DNA of 64,000 nucleotides, from contig NZ_QFRK01000020.1 of assembly GCF_003143855.1 (NCBI RefSeq), forward strand, positions 149-64,148, written 5' to 3'. Source of the DNA: Streptomyces sp. NWU339 (GTDB taxonomy: Bacteria; Actinomycetota; Actinomycetes; Streptomycetales; Streptomycetaceae). The position numbers were made by a program, and so were the translations under genes. Positions 16,974 to 25,017 of the stretch are shown here, piece by piece (the stretch's first letter is position 1; every line of letters starts with the position of its first letter). Under the pieces are notes generated by a model. It worked only from the letters and a program-made list of their open reading frames with translations. It made no database searches and was not told the origin of the DNA.

Positions 16974-18487
16974 GCGGCCACCTCGGCGTTCTCGTGGGGC
17001 GCTGCGTTCTTCTTCGCGGGTGCGCGCAGGACGGCGTACTCGGACAGGTCCACGCGCCGGGTCTCGCGCCGGAACTCACTGGTCGTGCCCGGCCAGACGG
17101 TGGTGTTGCGGCCGCCGGCGTCCAGGTACCAGCTGGTGCAGCCGCCGGTGTTCCACACCGTGCGCTTCATCCGCTGCTGCACCCGGTGGTTCCAGACGCG
17201 GACGGCGCTCCGGCGGGCGTCGAGGGCCACCCTGCCTCCCAGGACGTCGAGTTGGCGGAGGTAGTCGGCGAGGTAGTTCAGCTGGGACTCGATCATGAGG
17301 ATCATCGACGAGTTCCCGAGGCCGGTGTTCGGGCCGATGAGTGTCATCCAGTTGGGGAACCCGGCGGCCGAGGCGCCGCGCAGGGCCTCCATCCCGCCCG
17401 CCCACGTCTCGGCGAGGGTCCTGCCCTCCGCGCCCACGACCCGCTCGGCGATGGGCATGTCGGTCACGTGGAACCCGGTGCCGAACACGATCGCGTCGAC
17501 CTCGGCCCCGGTCCCGTCGGCGGCGACGACGGTCGACCCGCGGACCTCGCTCAACCCACTGGCGACGACATCGACGTTGGGCCGCGCGATCGCCGGATAG
17601 TACGTACTGGAGAGCAGGATCCGCTTGCATCCGATGCGGTAGTCGGGGACCAGTCTGGCGCGCAGGGCCGGGTCCTTGACGGCACGGGCCATGTTGCGCT
17701 TGGCCAACTGCTCGACGAGACCGAGCTCACCCGGGTGCTTGGTGAACGCCTGCACCTGCAACTCCCTGACCCCCCACAGCAGTCCGCGGCGCAGCCGGGC
17801 GGTGAAGGGCAGCGCCCGGTGCAGGGCCCGCTCGGCGCCGCTGATGGCCCGGTCCAGGCGGGGCAGGACCCAGGGCGGGGTGCGCTGGAAGAGGGTGAGC
17901 CGGGAGACGAGCGGCTGGATCGACGGCACGATCTGGATCGCCGAGGCCCCCGTGCCGACCATGGCGACCCGCTTGCCGCGCAGGTCGTAGTCGTGGTCCC
18001 AGCGGGCGGAGTGGAAGACCTTGCCGGGGAAGGTGTCGAGCCCGGGGATGTCGGGGACCTTGGGGTCGGACAGCGGCCCGGTGGCGGAGACCACGACATC
18101 GGCGGTGAGGGTGCCGCTGCCGGTCTCGACCTCCCACCACAGCCGTTCCGTGTCCCACACCATCCGCTTCACCTCCGAGTCGAAGCGGAGGTGCGGGCGC
18201 AGTCCGAAGGTGTCGGCGACGTGCTCCAGGTAGGCGCGTATGTGCTCCTGCCCGGAGAAGGAGCGCGGCCAGTCGGGGTGGGGCGCGAAGGAGAAGGAGT
18301 ACAGGTGGGACGGCACATCGCACGCGCACCCGGGATAGCTGTTGTCCCGCCAGGTGCCGCCGACGCTGCCGGCCCGCTCCAGGACGACGAAGTCGGTGAC
18401 CCCCTCGCGCCGCAGCCGCACGGCGGCCCCCAGCCCGCCGAACCCGGACCCCACCACCGCGACCCGTACATGCTCGTGCTCGGCCAT
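16970..18487 (-). CDS. Flavin-binding monooxygenase, Baeyer-Villiger type
   Basis: This 505-aa FAD/NADPH enzyme has an N-terminal FAD motif 'VVGSGFGGLGAAVRL' (residues about 10-24) and 'GGTWRDNSYPGCACD'. The Baeyer-Villiger-like fingerprint FxGxxxHxxxW is present as 'FPGKVFHSARW' (about residue 154), and a second Rossmann motif reads 'VAMVGTGASAIQI'. Family members turn ketones into esters or lactones, or oxidise heteroatoms. The substrate is unknown. It is coupled to the downstream SDR and divergent from a MerR regulator, which makes a small regulated catabolic or detoxification unit. Confidence 0.88.
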   Translation of the reverse strand: MAEHEHVRVAVVGSGFGGLGAAVRLRREGVTDFVVLERAGSVGGTWRDNSYPGCACDVPSHLYSFSFAPHPDWPRSFSGQEHIRAYLEHVADTFGLRPHLRFDSEVKRMVWDTERLWWEVETGSGTLTADVVVSATGPLSDPKVPDIPGLDTFPGKVFHSARWDHDYDLRGKRVAMVGTGASAIQIVPSIQPLVSRLTLFQRTPPWVLPRLDRAISGAERALHRALPFTARLRRGLLWGVRELQVQAFTKHPGELGLVEQLAKRNMARAVKDPALRARLVPDYRIGCKRILLSSTYYPAIARPNVDVVASGLSEVRGSTVVAADGTGAEVDAIVFGTGFHVTDMPIAERVVGAEGRTLAETWAGGMEALRGASAAGFPNWMTLIGPNTGLGNSSMILMIESQLNYLADYLRQLDVLGGRVALDARRSAVRVWNHRVQQRMKRTVWNTGGCTSWYLDAGGRNTTVWPGTTSEFRRETRRVDLSEYAVLRAPAKKNAAPHENAEVAA

Positions 18488-18524
18488 CCCGAAGCCTCCA
18501 GCCCTCGCGCACCACCGAAAACCC

Positions 18525-18542
18525 CGCCAGTGAACACTGGCG
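18525..18542. promoter_or_regulatory. Perfect palindrome in the monooxygenase / merR divergent promoter
   Basis: CGCCAGTG-AA-CACTGGCG has 8-bp arms without mismatch. It lies 38 bp before the monooxygenase ATG and 85 bp before the merR GTG. It is a likely operator, perhaps for the MerR protein. Confidence 0.55.
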
Positions 18543-18614
18543 CAATGGGGAGGGTAGGGCAGGGCCGTACTGATGGGTAGGGGGCACGCAAGGAAAGTTA
18601 CCGCCGGTACGCCC

Positions 18615-18629
18615 TAGGCTGCTGCCGTG
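18615..18629 (+). promoter_or_regulatory. Leaderless promoter -10 for the merR gene
   Basis: TAGGCT, six bases, then the GTG start with no ribosome-binding site. A -35 element is not obvious. Confidence 0.45.
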
Positions 18630-19292
18630 GCAGAGGAGAACGCAGGATCCGGTGAGCGGCGCGAGTACCGCATGGAGGAGCTGGCCCGACGGGCCGGCAT
18701 CACCGTGCGCACGCTGCGGTTCTACCGCGAACGCAAGCTGATCCCGCCGCCCCGCCGCGAGGGCCGCATCGCCTGGTACGACGACCACCACCTGGCCCGG
18801 CTGCGCACGATCACGGCACTCCTGGAGCGCGGCCACACCCTGAACGGCATAGCCGAACTCGCCGAGGCCTTCGACCACGGCCGCGACGTCGGCGAACTCC
18901 TCGGCATGGACACCCCCACCGAGGAGACCCCGGTCCGCCTCACCCCCGAGGAACTCGCCGACCATTTCACCGGCGAGGTCACCCCGGAGAACCTGGCCGC
19001 CGCGATGGACCTCGGCTACCTCGGCACCGACGGCGAGGAGATCGTCCACATCAGCCGCCGCCTGCTGGACGTCTCCTCCGCCCTGGTCCGCGAGGGCATC
19101 CCGCTCGCCGAGGTGCTGCGCGCGGGCCGGGAGGTCCGCGCCCACGCCGAAGCCATGGCCGACCTCTTCGCCGAGCTGATCCTCCGCCACGCCCCCGAGG
19201 ACGCCGTCCACCGCCTGCGCCCCCTGGCCCGCAGCGTGGTCGACGCCGAACTCTCCCTGGCGATGGACCGCCGCCTGCGCAAGCAGGACTGA
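18627..19292 (+). CDS. MerR-family transcriptional regulator
   Basis: This 221-aa protein has an N-terminal MerR helix-turn-helix and wing ('YRMEELARRAGITVRTLRFY', residues 14-33, then 'RLRTITALLERGHTLNGIA'). The C-terminal domain of about 120 residues has no metal-binding cysteine pair, so it is not a metal sensor of the MerR/CueR kind. It diverges from the monooxygenase/SDR pair, its most likely target. The GTG start seems leaderless; an internal ATG at 18672 is an alternative. It ends 10 bp from the convergent exonuclease gene. Confidence 0.88.
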   Translation: MAEENAGSGERREYRMEELARRAGITVRTLRFYRERKLIPPPRREGRIAWYDDHHLARLRTITALLERGHTLNGIAELAEAFDHGRDVGELLGMDTPTEETPVRLTPEELADHFTGEVTPENLAAAMDLGYLGTDGEEIVHISRRLLDVSSALVREGIPLAEVLRAGREVRAHAEAMADLFAELILRHAPEDAVHRLRPLARSVVDAELSLAMDRRLRKQD

Positions 19293-19302
19293 CACACGGC
19301 TC

Positions 19303-20106
19303 CTAGCGGTCGTAGACCACGGTCACCGGAGCATGGTCCGACCACCGCTCGGTGTGAGCGGCGGCCCGCTCGACGTACGCCTTGACCGCCCGCTCGGCGA
19401 GCCCGGGGGTCGCGATGTGGTAGTCGATCCTCCACCCTGTGTCGTTGTCGAAAGCCCGCCCCCGGTACGACCACCACGAGTACGGCCCGTCGTCATCCGG
19501 ATGCAGCGCCCGTACGACATCCACGTACCCGCCGTCGGCCGGGTCGAGGACCCGCCCCAGCCACTCCCGCTCCTCCGGCAGGAACCCGGAGTTCTTGGTG
19601 TTGCCGCGCCAGTTCTTCAGGTCGGCCTGCTGGTGCGCGATGTTCCAGTCCCCGCACACCACGACCTCCCGGCCGTCGGCGGCGGCCCGCTCCCGCAGAC
19701 CCTTCAGATAGGCGAAAAACTCCCCCATGAAGCGGATCTTCTCGTCCTGCCGCTCGGTACCGACCTCACCGGAGGGCAGATAGAGCGAGGCGACGGTGAC
19801 CCCGGGCAGATCCACCTCCACGTACCGCCCGCTGCCGTCGAACTCGGCCGACCCGAACCCGATCTGAACCCGATCGGGCGCACGCCGCGTGTACAGCGAA
19901 ACCCCCGCACGCCCCTTCGCCGCGGCAGGCGCGTGCACCACATGCCACCCCTCGGGCTCCCGGACGTGCTCGGGCAGCTGCTGCGGCTCCGCGCGCACCT
20001 CCTGCAGACACACCACATCGGCGGAGGTCCGCTCCAGCCACTCCACGAAGCCCTTCTTCGCGGCGGCGCGCAGTCCGTTGACGTTGACGGAGGTCACAGT
20101 GAACAT
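19303..20106 (-). CDS. xth: Exodeoxyribonuclease III
   Basis: This 267-aa AP endonuclease / 3'-5' exonuclease acts in base-excision repair. Motifs of the EEP superfamily are all visible: 'SVNVNGLRAA' (residues 5-14), 'LQEVRAEP', 'VVCGDWNIAH' with the DxN pair, and the C-terminal 'RWSDHAPVTVVY' with catalytic Asp-His. The ATG at 20106 fits family starts (MFTVTSVNVNG). It has no clear ribosome site, but TATCGT lies 6 nt upstream of the ATG, so the transcript may be leaderless. Confidence 0.93.
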   Translation of the reverse strand: MFTVTSVNVNGLRAAAKKGFVEWLERTSADVVCLQEVRAEPQQLPEHVREPEGWHVVHAPAAAKGRAGVSLYTRRAPDRVQIGFGSAEFDGSGRYVEVDLPGVTVASLYLPSGEVGTERQDEKIRFMGEFFAYLKGLRERAAADGREVVVCGDWNIAHQQADLKNWRGNTKNSGFLPEEREWLGRVLDPADGGYVDVVRALHPDDDGPYSWWSYRGRAFDNDTGWRIDYHIATPGLAERAVKAYVERAAAHTERWSDHAPVTVVYDR

Positions 20107-20196
20107 CAGGGCACGATACCGGCACACTGGACGGGTCCCGTTCCGGGCCCGAAAACCGGACCCTCACCCCACCCGGATTGATATACCTTACTGCGC

Positions 20197-20673
20197 ATGA
20201 ATATCCGCCGCGTCTCCTACGACCACCCCGACGCCGTCAAGCTGAACGACGAGGTCCAGGCCGAGTACCACGTCCGCTACGGCGACGGCGGCGACGCCAC
20301 CCACATGGACCCCGCGCACTTCCGGCCGCCCAACGGCATCTACCTGCTCGCCTACGACGAGCACGACACCCCCGTCGCCTCCGGCGGCTGGCGCGTCCAG
20401 AACACCAACGGCGAGGGCAACCGCGACGGGGACGCCGAGCTGAAGCGGATGTACGTGACCGAGGGAATGCGCGGCCGGGGCCTGGCCCGCCGCATACTGG
20501 CCGCCCTGGAGGACGACGCCCGCGCGGCCGGCCGCCTCCGCATGGTCCTGGAAACGGGCACCCAGCAGCCGGAGGCCGTCGCCCTCTACACCTCCAGCGG
20601 CTACGAGCCCTGCGAGAAGTTCGGCTACTACCGCTTCCACGACAGCAGCCTCTGCTACGCGAAGCCGCTGTAG
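20197..20673 (+). CDS. GNAT-family N-acetyltransferase
   Basis: This 158-aa acetyl-CoA-dependent acetyltransferase has the acetyl-CoA loop 'RGRGLARRILAALEDDARA' near residues 92-110 (RGxGLA pattern) after 'ELKRMYVTEGM'. The C-terminal 'ALYTSSGYEPCEKFGYYRF' is typical of GNAT enzymes. The substrate is unknown. It diverges from xth across 90 bp. There is no ribosome site; TATACC lies 9 nt before the ATG. Confidence 0.88.
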   Translation: MNIRRVSYDHPDAVKLNDEVQAEYHVRYGDGGDATHMDPAHFRPPNGIYLLAYDEHDTPVASGGWRVQNTNGEGNRDGDAELKRMYVTEGMRGRGLARRILAALEDDARAAGRLRMVLETGTQQPEAVALYTSSGYEPCEKFGYYRFHDSSLCYAKPL

Positions 20674-20719
20674 TAGATCAACTACGGTGCTAGAACGACT
20701 GATCTCAGATCATCACCGA

Positions 20720-21046
20720 TCATTGCCAGAAGATCTCTTCCACGATGATCTGAGGATCTTCGGTCCGCCGGACAAAGGTGTAGTGCAGCCAGCCGTGTCC
20801 GTGGTCGAAGAGGAAGACACGACTGCCCTTGGGGAGGTCGGACCGCACCGGCTGGACCTTCATACCTTCGGGAAGGTCCGCATCCGTGTCGACGCCCCGA
20901 AAATAGGGGTCCTTCGCCGTGACCAGTTCGGCGCGCACGGCATCGATCGTCTTTCGCACATGCTCCGGCAGCGCATCGCGGACGGCTTGGGCCTTGAGTG
21001 TCCAGTCCATCTGCCAGGGCGGGCCCATGAACCCGTCGCCGGTCAC
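20720..21046 (-). CDS. Hypothetical protein, coupled partner of the DUF6247-like gene
   Basis: This 108-aa protein is aromatic-rich, with 'MGPPWQMDWTLKAQAVRDAL' at the start, a long helix, then beta-like segments 'GSRVFLFDHGHGWLHYTFV' and 'PQIIVEEIFWQ'. The ATG overlaps the TGA of the upstream gene by 4 bp, so the two are co-translated. The small size, coupling and helix-then-sheet order resemble a RelE/HigB-like toxin behind its antitoxin, but I cannot see definite catalytic residues. The toxin-like reading is inference only. Confidence 0.75.
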   Translation of the reverse strand: MTGDGFMGPPWQMDWTLKAQAVRDALPEHVRKTIDAVRAELVTAKDPYFRGVDTDADLPEGMKVQPVRSDLPKGSRVFLFDHGHGWLHYTFVRRTEDPQIIVEEIFWQ

Positions 21047-21390
21047 TGACCGGGCTCCAGCCGCTGCACCTCGTGCCGGATGTGGGAGGCCTCCTCCAGA
21101 AGCGCCTTGGCTTCGGCGATGTCGGTGGATTCTGCCGCGCGGTGGTGGAGATCCGCCATGTGAGCGTCGAGTTTCGGATCTCGGGCGACCGCGAACTCAC
21201 CCCACCAGCGGGCCATGAAGGCGGGCACGGTACTGATGTCGTAGGCGTCTGCCACGGCCCACTTCCAGTGCTCGTCAAAGTTGGGAAGGAGCTGCGGGGC
21301 ATGCTGGGCGATGGCAGCACGCAGCGCCTTCGGGTTCCGCTCGGGCATGGGCGGGACGACCGGCGTGGGTTCTGCGGCGTGTGCGGTCAT
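21043..21390 (-). CDS. DUF6247-like small helical protein (possible antitoxin)
   Basis: This 115-aa protein has a proline-rich N-terminus ('AAEPTPVVPPMPERNP') followed by 'KALRAAIAQHAPQLLPNFDE' and two long charged helices. The pattern resembles actinobacterial DUF6247 proteins. The ATG at 21390 has AAGGAG upstream. It is the first gene of a two-gene unit with a 4-bp overlap to the next. Family function is not established; an antitoxin role is suggested only by gene order and size. Confidence 0.7.
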   Translation of the reverse strand: MTAHAAEPTPVVPPMPERNPKALRAAIAQHAPQLLPNFDEHWKWAVADAYDISTVPAFMARWWGEFAVARDPKLDAHMADLHHRAAESTDIAEAKALLEEASHIRHEVQRLEPGQ

Positions 21391-21515
21391 GACCGGATGT
21401 ACTCCTTCGTGCTCCTTCGGCGCACCGTGACACCGACGATAGCCCGCCTCGACGACGCGGGTGAGCCGTTCCACGCCGGGGTTCTGGTGCCGGGCCGGGT
21501 ACCCGGCGCGAGGGG

Positions 21516-21878
21516 TCACGCGGGCGCTCCCGGGGCGCGGCCATCGGCTCCGTGGCCGTCACCTGCGCCACAGGGCTCGTCGGTGCCGTCCGGCGAAGGC
21601 AGGCGTCGGCCGCGGGACTCCGCGACGCGCAGCGCGTCGGCGAGGCACTCGGTCAGCCGGAGCGCGGTGTAGCGGACCTCGACGTTCGGGGTCAGGGGGT
21701 CGTCCAACACCCGGCGGGCGGCGCGGAGGACATCCAGCCCGTCCGCGAGTTGCCGGGCCTCCGTCGCGTCGGCGAACCGGGACATGATCCCGCCCTCCTC
21801 GCCGGGGACGAGGAAGCAGGGCTTGCCTTCCGGCGACAGCCAGGGCAGCAGCCGGAGCGCGGCGAGCGGGTTCGTCAT
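21516..21878 (-). CDS. Hypothetical protein of the GntR-associated pair (second gene)
   Basis: This 120-aa protein starts MTNPLAALRLLPWLSPEGKP. It then shows 'CFLVPGEEGGIMSRFADATE' and a leucine-rich helical region with 'ADGLDVLRAARRVL'. The C-terminal 25 residues are low in complexity. The ATG overlaps the stop of the preceding gene by 4 bp. I recognise it only as a type common beside small GntR regulators in Streptomyces; the function is unknown. Confidence 0.7.
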   Translation of the reverse strand: MTNPLAALRLLPWLSPEGKPCFLVPGEEGGIMSRFADATEARQLADGLDVLRAARRVLDDPLTPNVEVRYTALRLTECLADALRVAESRGRRLPSPDGTDEPCGAGDGHGADGRAPGAPA

Positions 21879-22213
21879 GCGGCCGCCTTCCGGACGCCGC
21901 TGGTGTGCTGGTCGAGGTCGGCACCGAAGCCGGCGGCGAGCACGAGGACCCGGCGACGGTGCCGCCGACGCGCCTGCTCCTGTTCCTGCTCGTGAGCGGT
22001 GAGGTAGGGCCGGACGAGCCGGGAGGCGGCGCCGTCGAGGGGGAGGTGCAGGCAGTACGGGGAGCGGTGAAGGGGAAGGCGACCGGAGTCGGCGGTACGG
22101 GGAACGGAGTACGCGGGTCCGGCGGGGCACCGGTCCCCCGCGCGATGACTTCCGGTGCCAGGCCCGAAGAGAAGGCCCAACCAACGGGCAACCCGGCGGA
22201 TAAGGTCGTGCAT
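21875..22213 (-). CDS. Hypothetical basic protein of the GntR-associated pair (first gene)
   Basis: This 112-aa protein starts MHDLIRRVARWLGLLFGPGT, an amphipathic or weakly hydrophobic N-terminus. It then has 'RLPLHRSPYCLHLPLDGAAS', 'VRPYLTAHEQEQEQARRRHR' and a short hydrophobic 'VLVLAAGFGADLD'. The ATG has a clean AAGGAG 10 nt upstream, so the start is well supported. It is divergent from the GntR gene. No function assigned. Confidence 0.72.
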   Translation of the reverse strand: MHDLIRRVARWLGLLFGPGTGSHRAGDRCPAGPAYSVPRTADSGRLPLHRSPYCLHLPLDGAASRLVRPYLTAHEQEQEQARRRHRRRVLVLAAGFGADLDQHTSGVRKAAA

Positions 22214-22364
22214 GTCGACGCTCCTTTTCAGCGTTGGCCACGCCCCGGGAGGTCTGGCCACCTCGCCGGGGTTTCGTCGTTTCCGACCATACCCACAACC
22301 GCGTCCCCCTGCACCCCACTTCGTCCCGCCGCGTCCCGACGCGGTGAGAAGCGCCCCAACTCTG

Positions 22365-22391
22365 CACGGTGCACAAGGGTGCATCACCGTG
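22365..22391. promoter_or_regulatory. Inverted repeat in front of the GntR gene
   Basis: CACGGTG and CACCGTG enclose 13 bp that themselves contain GTGCAC-AAGG-GTGCAT. It ends 5 bp before the GntR ATG and lies in the divergent region, so it is a likely autoregulatory operator. Confidence 0.5.
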
Positions 22392-22396
22392 GAGGG

Positions 22397-22672
22397 ATGA
22401 CTGACCTCCCGCGCTACGAGTACGTGAAACTCGCGGACGCCATCGCTGCCGAAATCGCCTCGGGCAAGCTGCCGCAGGGAGCAGCACTGCCCGGCGAGCG
22501 AGCTATGACAGACCTGTACGGCGTGAGCATCGGCACCGTGCGGCGCGCGATCGTCGAACTGCGGAAACGGGGCCTCGTCGCGACGCTGCCCGCGAAGGGG
22601 ACATACGTCATCGGCCAACCCGGCACACCCGGGAACGAGGAGGGGACCTCCGAGAAGGAGGCCTCCGACTGA
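22397..22672 (+). CDS. Small GntR-family transcriptional regulator
   Basis: This 91-aa protein consists almost only of the GntR winged helix: 'YVKLADAIAAEIASGKLPQG', then 'LPGERAMTDLYGVSIGTVRR' and the wing 'LVATLPAKGTYVIG'. No effector domain follows, only an acidic tail. Such short GntR proteins are common on Streptomyces integrative elements and beside paired small genes, as here. GGAGGG touches the ATG, too close for a normal ribosome site, so the start could be leaderless. It diverges from the two small genes to its left. Confidence 0.85.
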   Translation: MTDLPRYEYVKLADAIAAEIASGKLPQGAALPGERAMTDLYGVSIGTVRRAIVELRKRGLVATLPAKGTYVIGQPGTPGNEEGTSEKEASD

Positions 22673-22809
22673 CGGCTCCGCCCCGCCCCTGCTCAGCCGA
22701 CTCCGTGCTTCATTGCCGGGCACCGTGTGACGACGCCGGGCACGCAGGCGGCGACCGGAAACTCGCGAACCCGAAACCGAGAGACCGGGGGCGGGTACCT
22801 TGCTGAAAA

Positions 22810-22889
22810 CCGTGAGCACTCGGCGAGCAAGTGTCCCTTTCACGCTCAAACGAGCGGCATATGGACAGTGCTGGCCGAAGTGCTCACGG
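22810..22889. repeat. 80-bp element bounded by inverted repeats
   Basis: The left arm (22810-22824) CCGTGAGCACTCGGC and the right arm (22874-22889) are reverse complements except for one extra A. The 49-bp core is slightly richer in A/T than the surroundings. It lies between convergent genes. It may be a remnant mini-transposon or a structured terminator. Confidence 0.5.
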
Positions 22890-22906
22890 ATTTACGACCG
22901 CATGGC

Positions 22907-23866
22907 TCAGCCGAGGCGTCGTACGGGCTCGCCGGCCAGGAATGCCTCGATGTCCTCGACGGCCTGGCCGTAATAGGTGCGGTAGTTGTTCTGCGAGACG
23001 TAGCCGAGGTGGGGGGTGGCCAGGAGCCAGGGCGCGGTGCGCAGGGGGTGGTCGGCGGGCAGGGGCTCGACGTCGAAGACGTCCACGCCGGCTCCGGCGA
23101 TCCGTCCCTCCCGCAGCGCGGCGAGCAGGGCGTCCTGGTCGACGAGGGCCGCCCGTGAGGTGTTCACCAGGTAGGCGGTCGGCTTGAGCAGAGCCAGTTC
23201 GGGCGCGCCGATCAGCCCGCGGGTCCGGTCGCTCAGGACGAGGTGGAGCGAGACGAAGTCGCTGGTGGCGAGGAGTTCCTCCTTGGAGCCGGCCAGTTGG
23301 ACGCCGACCTCGTCCGCGCGTTCCTCGGTGAGGTTCCGGCTCCACGCGACCACCTCCATGCCGAAGGCGAGGCCCACCCGGGCCACCCGGCTGCCGATCT
23401 TCCCCAGGCCGAGCAGGCCGAGACGGCGGCCGTGCAGGTCGGCGCCGACCGTGGACTGCCAGGGGCCGTTCGCGCGCAGCGCGTCGTTCTCGGTGACGAT
23501 GCCGCGGGCGAGGCCGAGCAGCAGCGCCCACGTCAGCTCGACCGGCGGGGTCGACGTGCTTTCCGTACCGCACACGGTCACCCCGTTGCGTTCGGCGGCC
23601 GCGTAGTCGATCACCGAGTTGCGCATGCCGGAGGCGATGAGCAGCTTGAGCCGGGGAAGCCGGTCGAGCAGGGAGGCGGGGAAGGGCACCCGCTCCCGAA
23701 GGGTCACCACGATGTCGAAGTCCTCGAGCGCGAGGGCCAGTTCGTCCTCGGTGGCGATGTGCTCGGTGAAGCTGACGACCTCCACACGTCCCTGGACGGG
23801 GCCCCAGTCGGCCACGGTGGTGGCGACGCCCTGGAAGTCGTCGAGCACGGCACAGCGAAGCCGCAT
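22907..23866 (-). CDS. D-2-hydroxyacid dehydrogenase family protein
   Basis: This 319-aa NAD(H)-dependent dehydrogenase has the Rossmann motif 'GLLGLGKIGSRVARVG' near residue 148. The catalytic Arg is in 'VNTSRAALVDQDAL' (about residue 235) and the His in 'LATPHLGYVSQ' (about residue 285). The family includes phosphoglycerate and hydroxypyruvate reductases; the exact substrate cannot be told. The ATG at 23866 has AAAGGA upstream. It stands alone, next to the accessory patch. Confidence 0.9.
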   Translation of the reverse strand: MRLRCAVLDDFQGVATTVADWGPVQGRVEVVSFTEHIATEDELALALEDFDIVVTLRERVPFPASLLDRLPRLKLLIASGMRNSVIDYAAAERNGVTVCGTESTSTPPVELTWALLLGLARGIVTENDALRANGPWQSTVGADLHGRRLGLLGLGKIGSRVARVGLAFGMEVVAWSRNLTEERADEVGVQLAGSKEELLATSDFVSLHLVLSDRTRGLIGAPELALLKPTAYLVNTSRAALVDQDALLAALREGRIAGAGVDVFDVEPLPADHPLRTAPWLLATPHLGYVSQNNYRTYYGQAVEDIEAFLAGEPVRRLG

Positions 23867-24345
23867 GTCGGTCCTTTCCGTGGATCTCACGGTGCGAGCG
23901 TCCGTCGGCGGCGGCCCGACGAAGGCCGAGCCGGTCGGGAATGTACGTCCTGAGGACGCGCCCAGCCGCGCCCCGGGGCAACAGCAGCGGCAGGATATCC
24001 ATTGCGGCGGACCGGGTGTCCGTGAAGGCTCGTCCCCGGCGTGCACCGACGTACAGGCCGCGCGGCAGGTCGTCACGGTCCTCCCCGACCCCGCCGGTGC
24101 GGTGGTCGACGACGGGCTCGCCGTGGCCAGAGGAGTCGCAGCCGCCGGGCAGCAGGTGCCCGACTGCTGAACTTGTTTGATGCGCCCTCGACTTGGGCGG
24201 GACGTAACCGCACCTGAGCAGCCGGGGCCTGTGCGCCACCGGTCCGCACCGCGCGCGGAGTTCGCTTACCTGTCAGGTCATCGTCCCCGGCGCCTCGGCG
24301 TGTCAAGCTCCCGGTGTACGGAGTTCGACCGACCGGAAGGACACC
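23867..24345. other. 479-bp stretch without a clear gene
   Basis: No convincing complete gene is seen on either strand. A rightward coding-like fragment with high third-position GC runs from about 24054 to 24170 ('VVTVLPDPAGAVVDDGLAVA') but has no start and no recognisable family. It may be a decayed gene. Confidence 0.4.
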
Positions 24346-24693
24346 ATGCCCGCCTACGTCATAGCCCACCTGCAAGAGGCCGCTCCGCACCCGGAGGTCG
24401 TCGAGTACATCGAGCGCATCCCCGCCACCTTCGAGCCGTACGGCGGACGCTTCCTCGTGCACGCCACGCAGCACGAGGTGAAGGAGGGCAGCTGGCCCGG
24501 GCACGTCGTGATGATCGGCTTCCCGGGGATCGCCGAGGCGCGGGCCTGGTGGGACTCACCCGCGTACCAGGAGATCGCCCCGCTGCGCTCACGGCACATC
24601 GAGGGCGACATCATCCTGGTCGAAGGCGTACCCGAGGGCTACGAACCGACCGGCGCCGCAAAGGCGATGCGGGAGGCGCTCCCCGCCGAGTAG
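24346..24693 (+). CDS. DUF1330 domain protein
   Basis: This 115-aa protein is a dimeric alpha-beta barrel type. DUF1330 hallmarks are 'MPAYVIAHLQEA' at the start, 'YGGRFLVHATQHEVKEGSW' in the middle and 'VVMIGFPGIAEARAWWDSPA'. No catalytic role is established for the family. The ATG has GGAAGGA 5 nt upstream. It is monocistronic. Confidence 0.88.
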   Translation: MPAYVIAHLQEAAPHPEVVEYIERIPATFEPYGGRFLVHATQHEVKEGSWPGHVVMIGFPGIAEARAWWDSPAYQEIAPLRSRHIEGDIILVEGVPEGYEPTGAAKAMREALPAE

Positions 24694-24819
24694 CCCTGCA
24701 AGCTTCAGCCAGGGCGGGATCGTCCACTCAAACAGGCTAGGCGCCCCTCTTTCGGGTGATGGTGAGGGCAGCGTGACGCCCGCCACAGGACCAGGAGGGT
24801 TGCTCGCGTCGACACGAAG

Positions 24820-24851
24820 AAGCCCCCGCCGGTTTCCCGGTGGGGGCTTTC
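24820..24851 (-). terminator. Terminator of tRNA-Ala
   Basis: On the minus strand GCCCCC-A-CCGG / CCGG-C-GGGGGC arms close over a GAAA tetraloop and are followed by a T-containing tail, directly after the tRNA 3' end. Confidence 0.75.
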
Positions 24852-24860
24852 AGCTGCGGT

Positions 24861-24933
24861 GGACCTGTGGGGATTTGAACCCCAGACCCCCTCGATGCGA
24901 ACGAGGTGCGCTACCAGACTGCGCCACAGGCCC
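24861..24933 (-). tRNA. tRNA-Ala (anticodon CGC)
   Basis: This is a 73-nt cloverleaf on the minus strand. The acceptor stem GGGCCTG / CAGGTCC includes the G3-T70 pair that marks alanine tRNAs. The anticodon stem is CCTCG / CGAGG with loop TTCGCAT, giving anticodon CGC for GCG codons. The T-arm reads GGGGTTCAAATCCCC. CCA is not encoded. Confidence 0.95.
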
Positions 24934-25017
24934 TTGCAACGAGTGAAACCTTAGCACCCCGATCGGGGTGCTCGGAAATCCGTTGCCGGTGGGGGGCCGG
25001 CCGCGGGTTTTCCAAGG

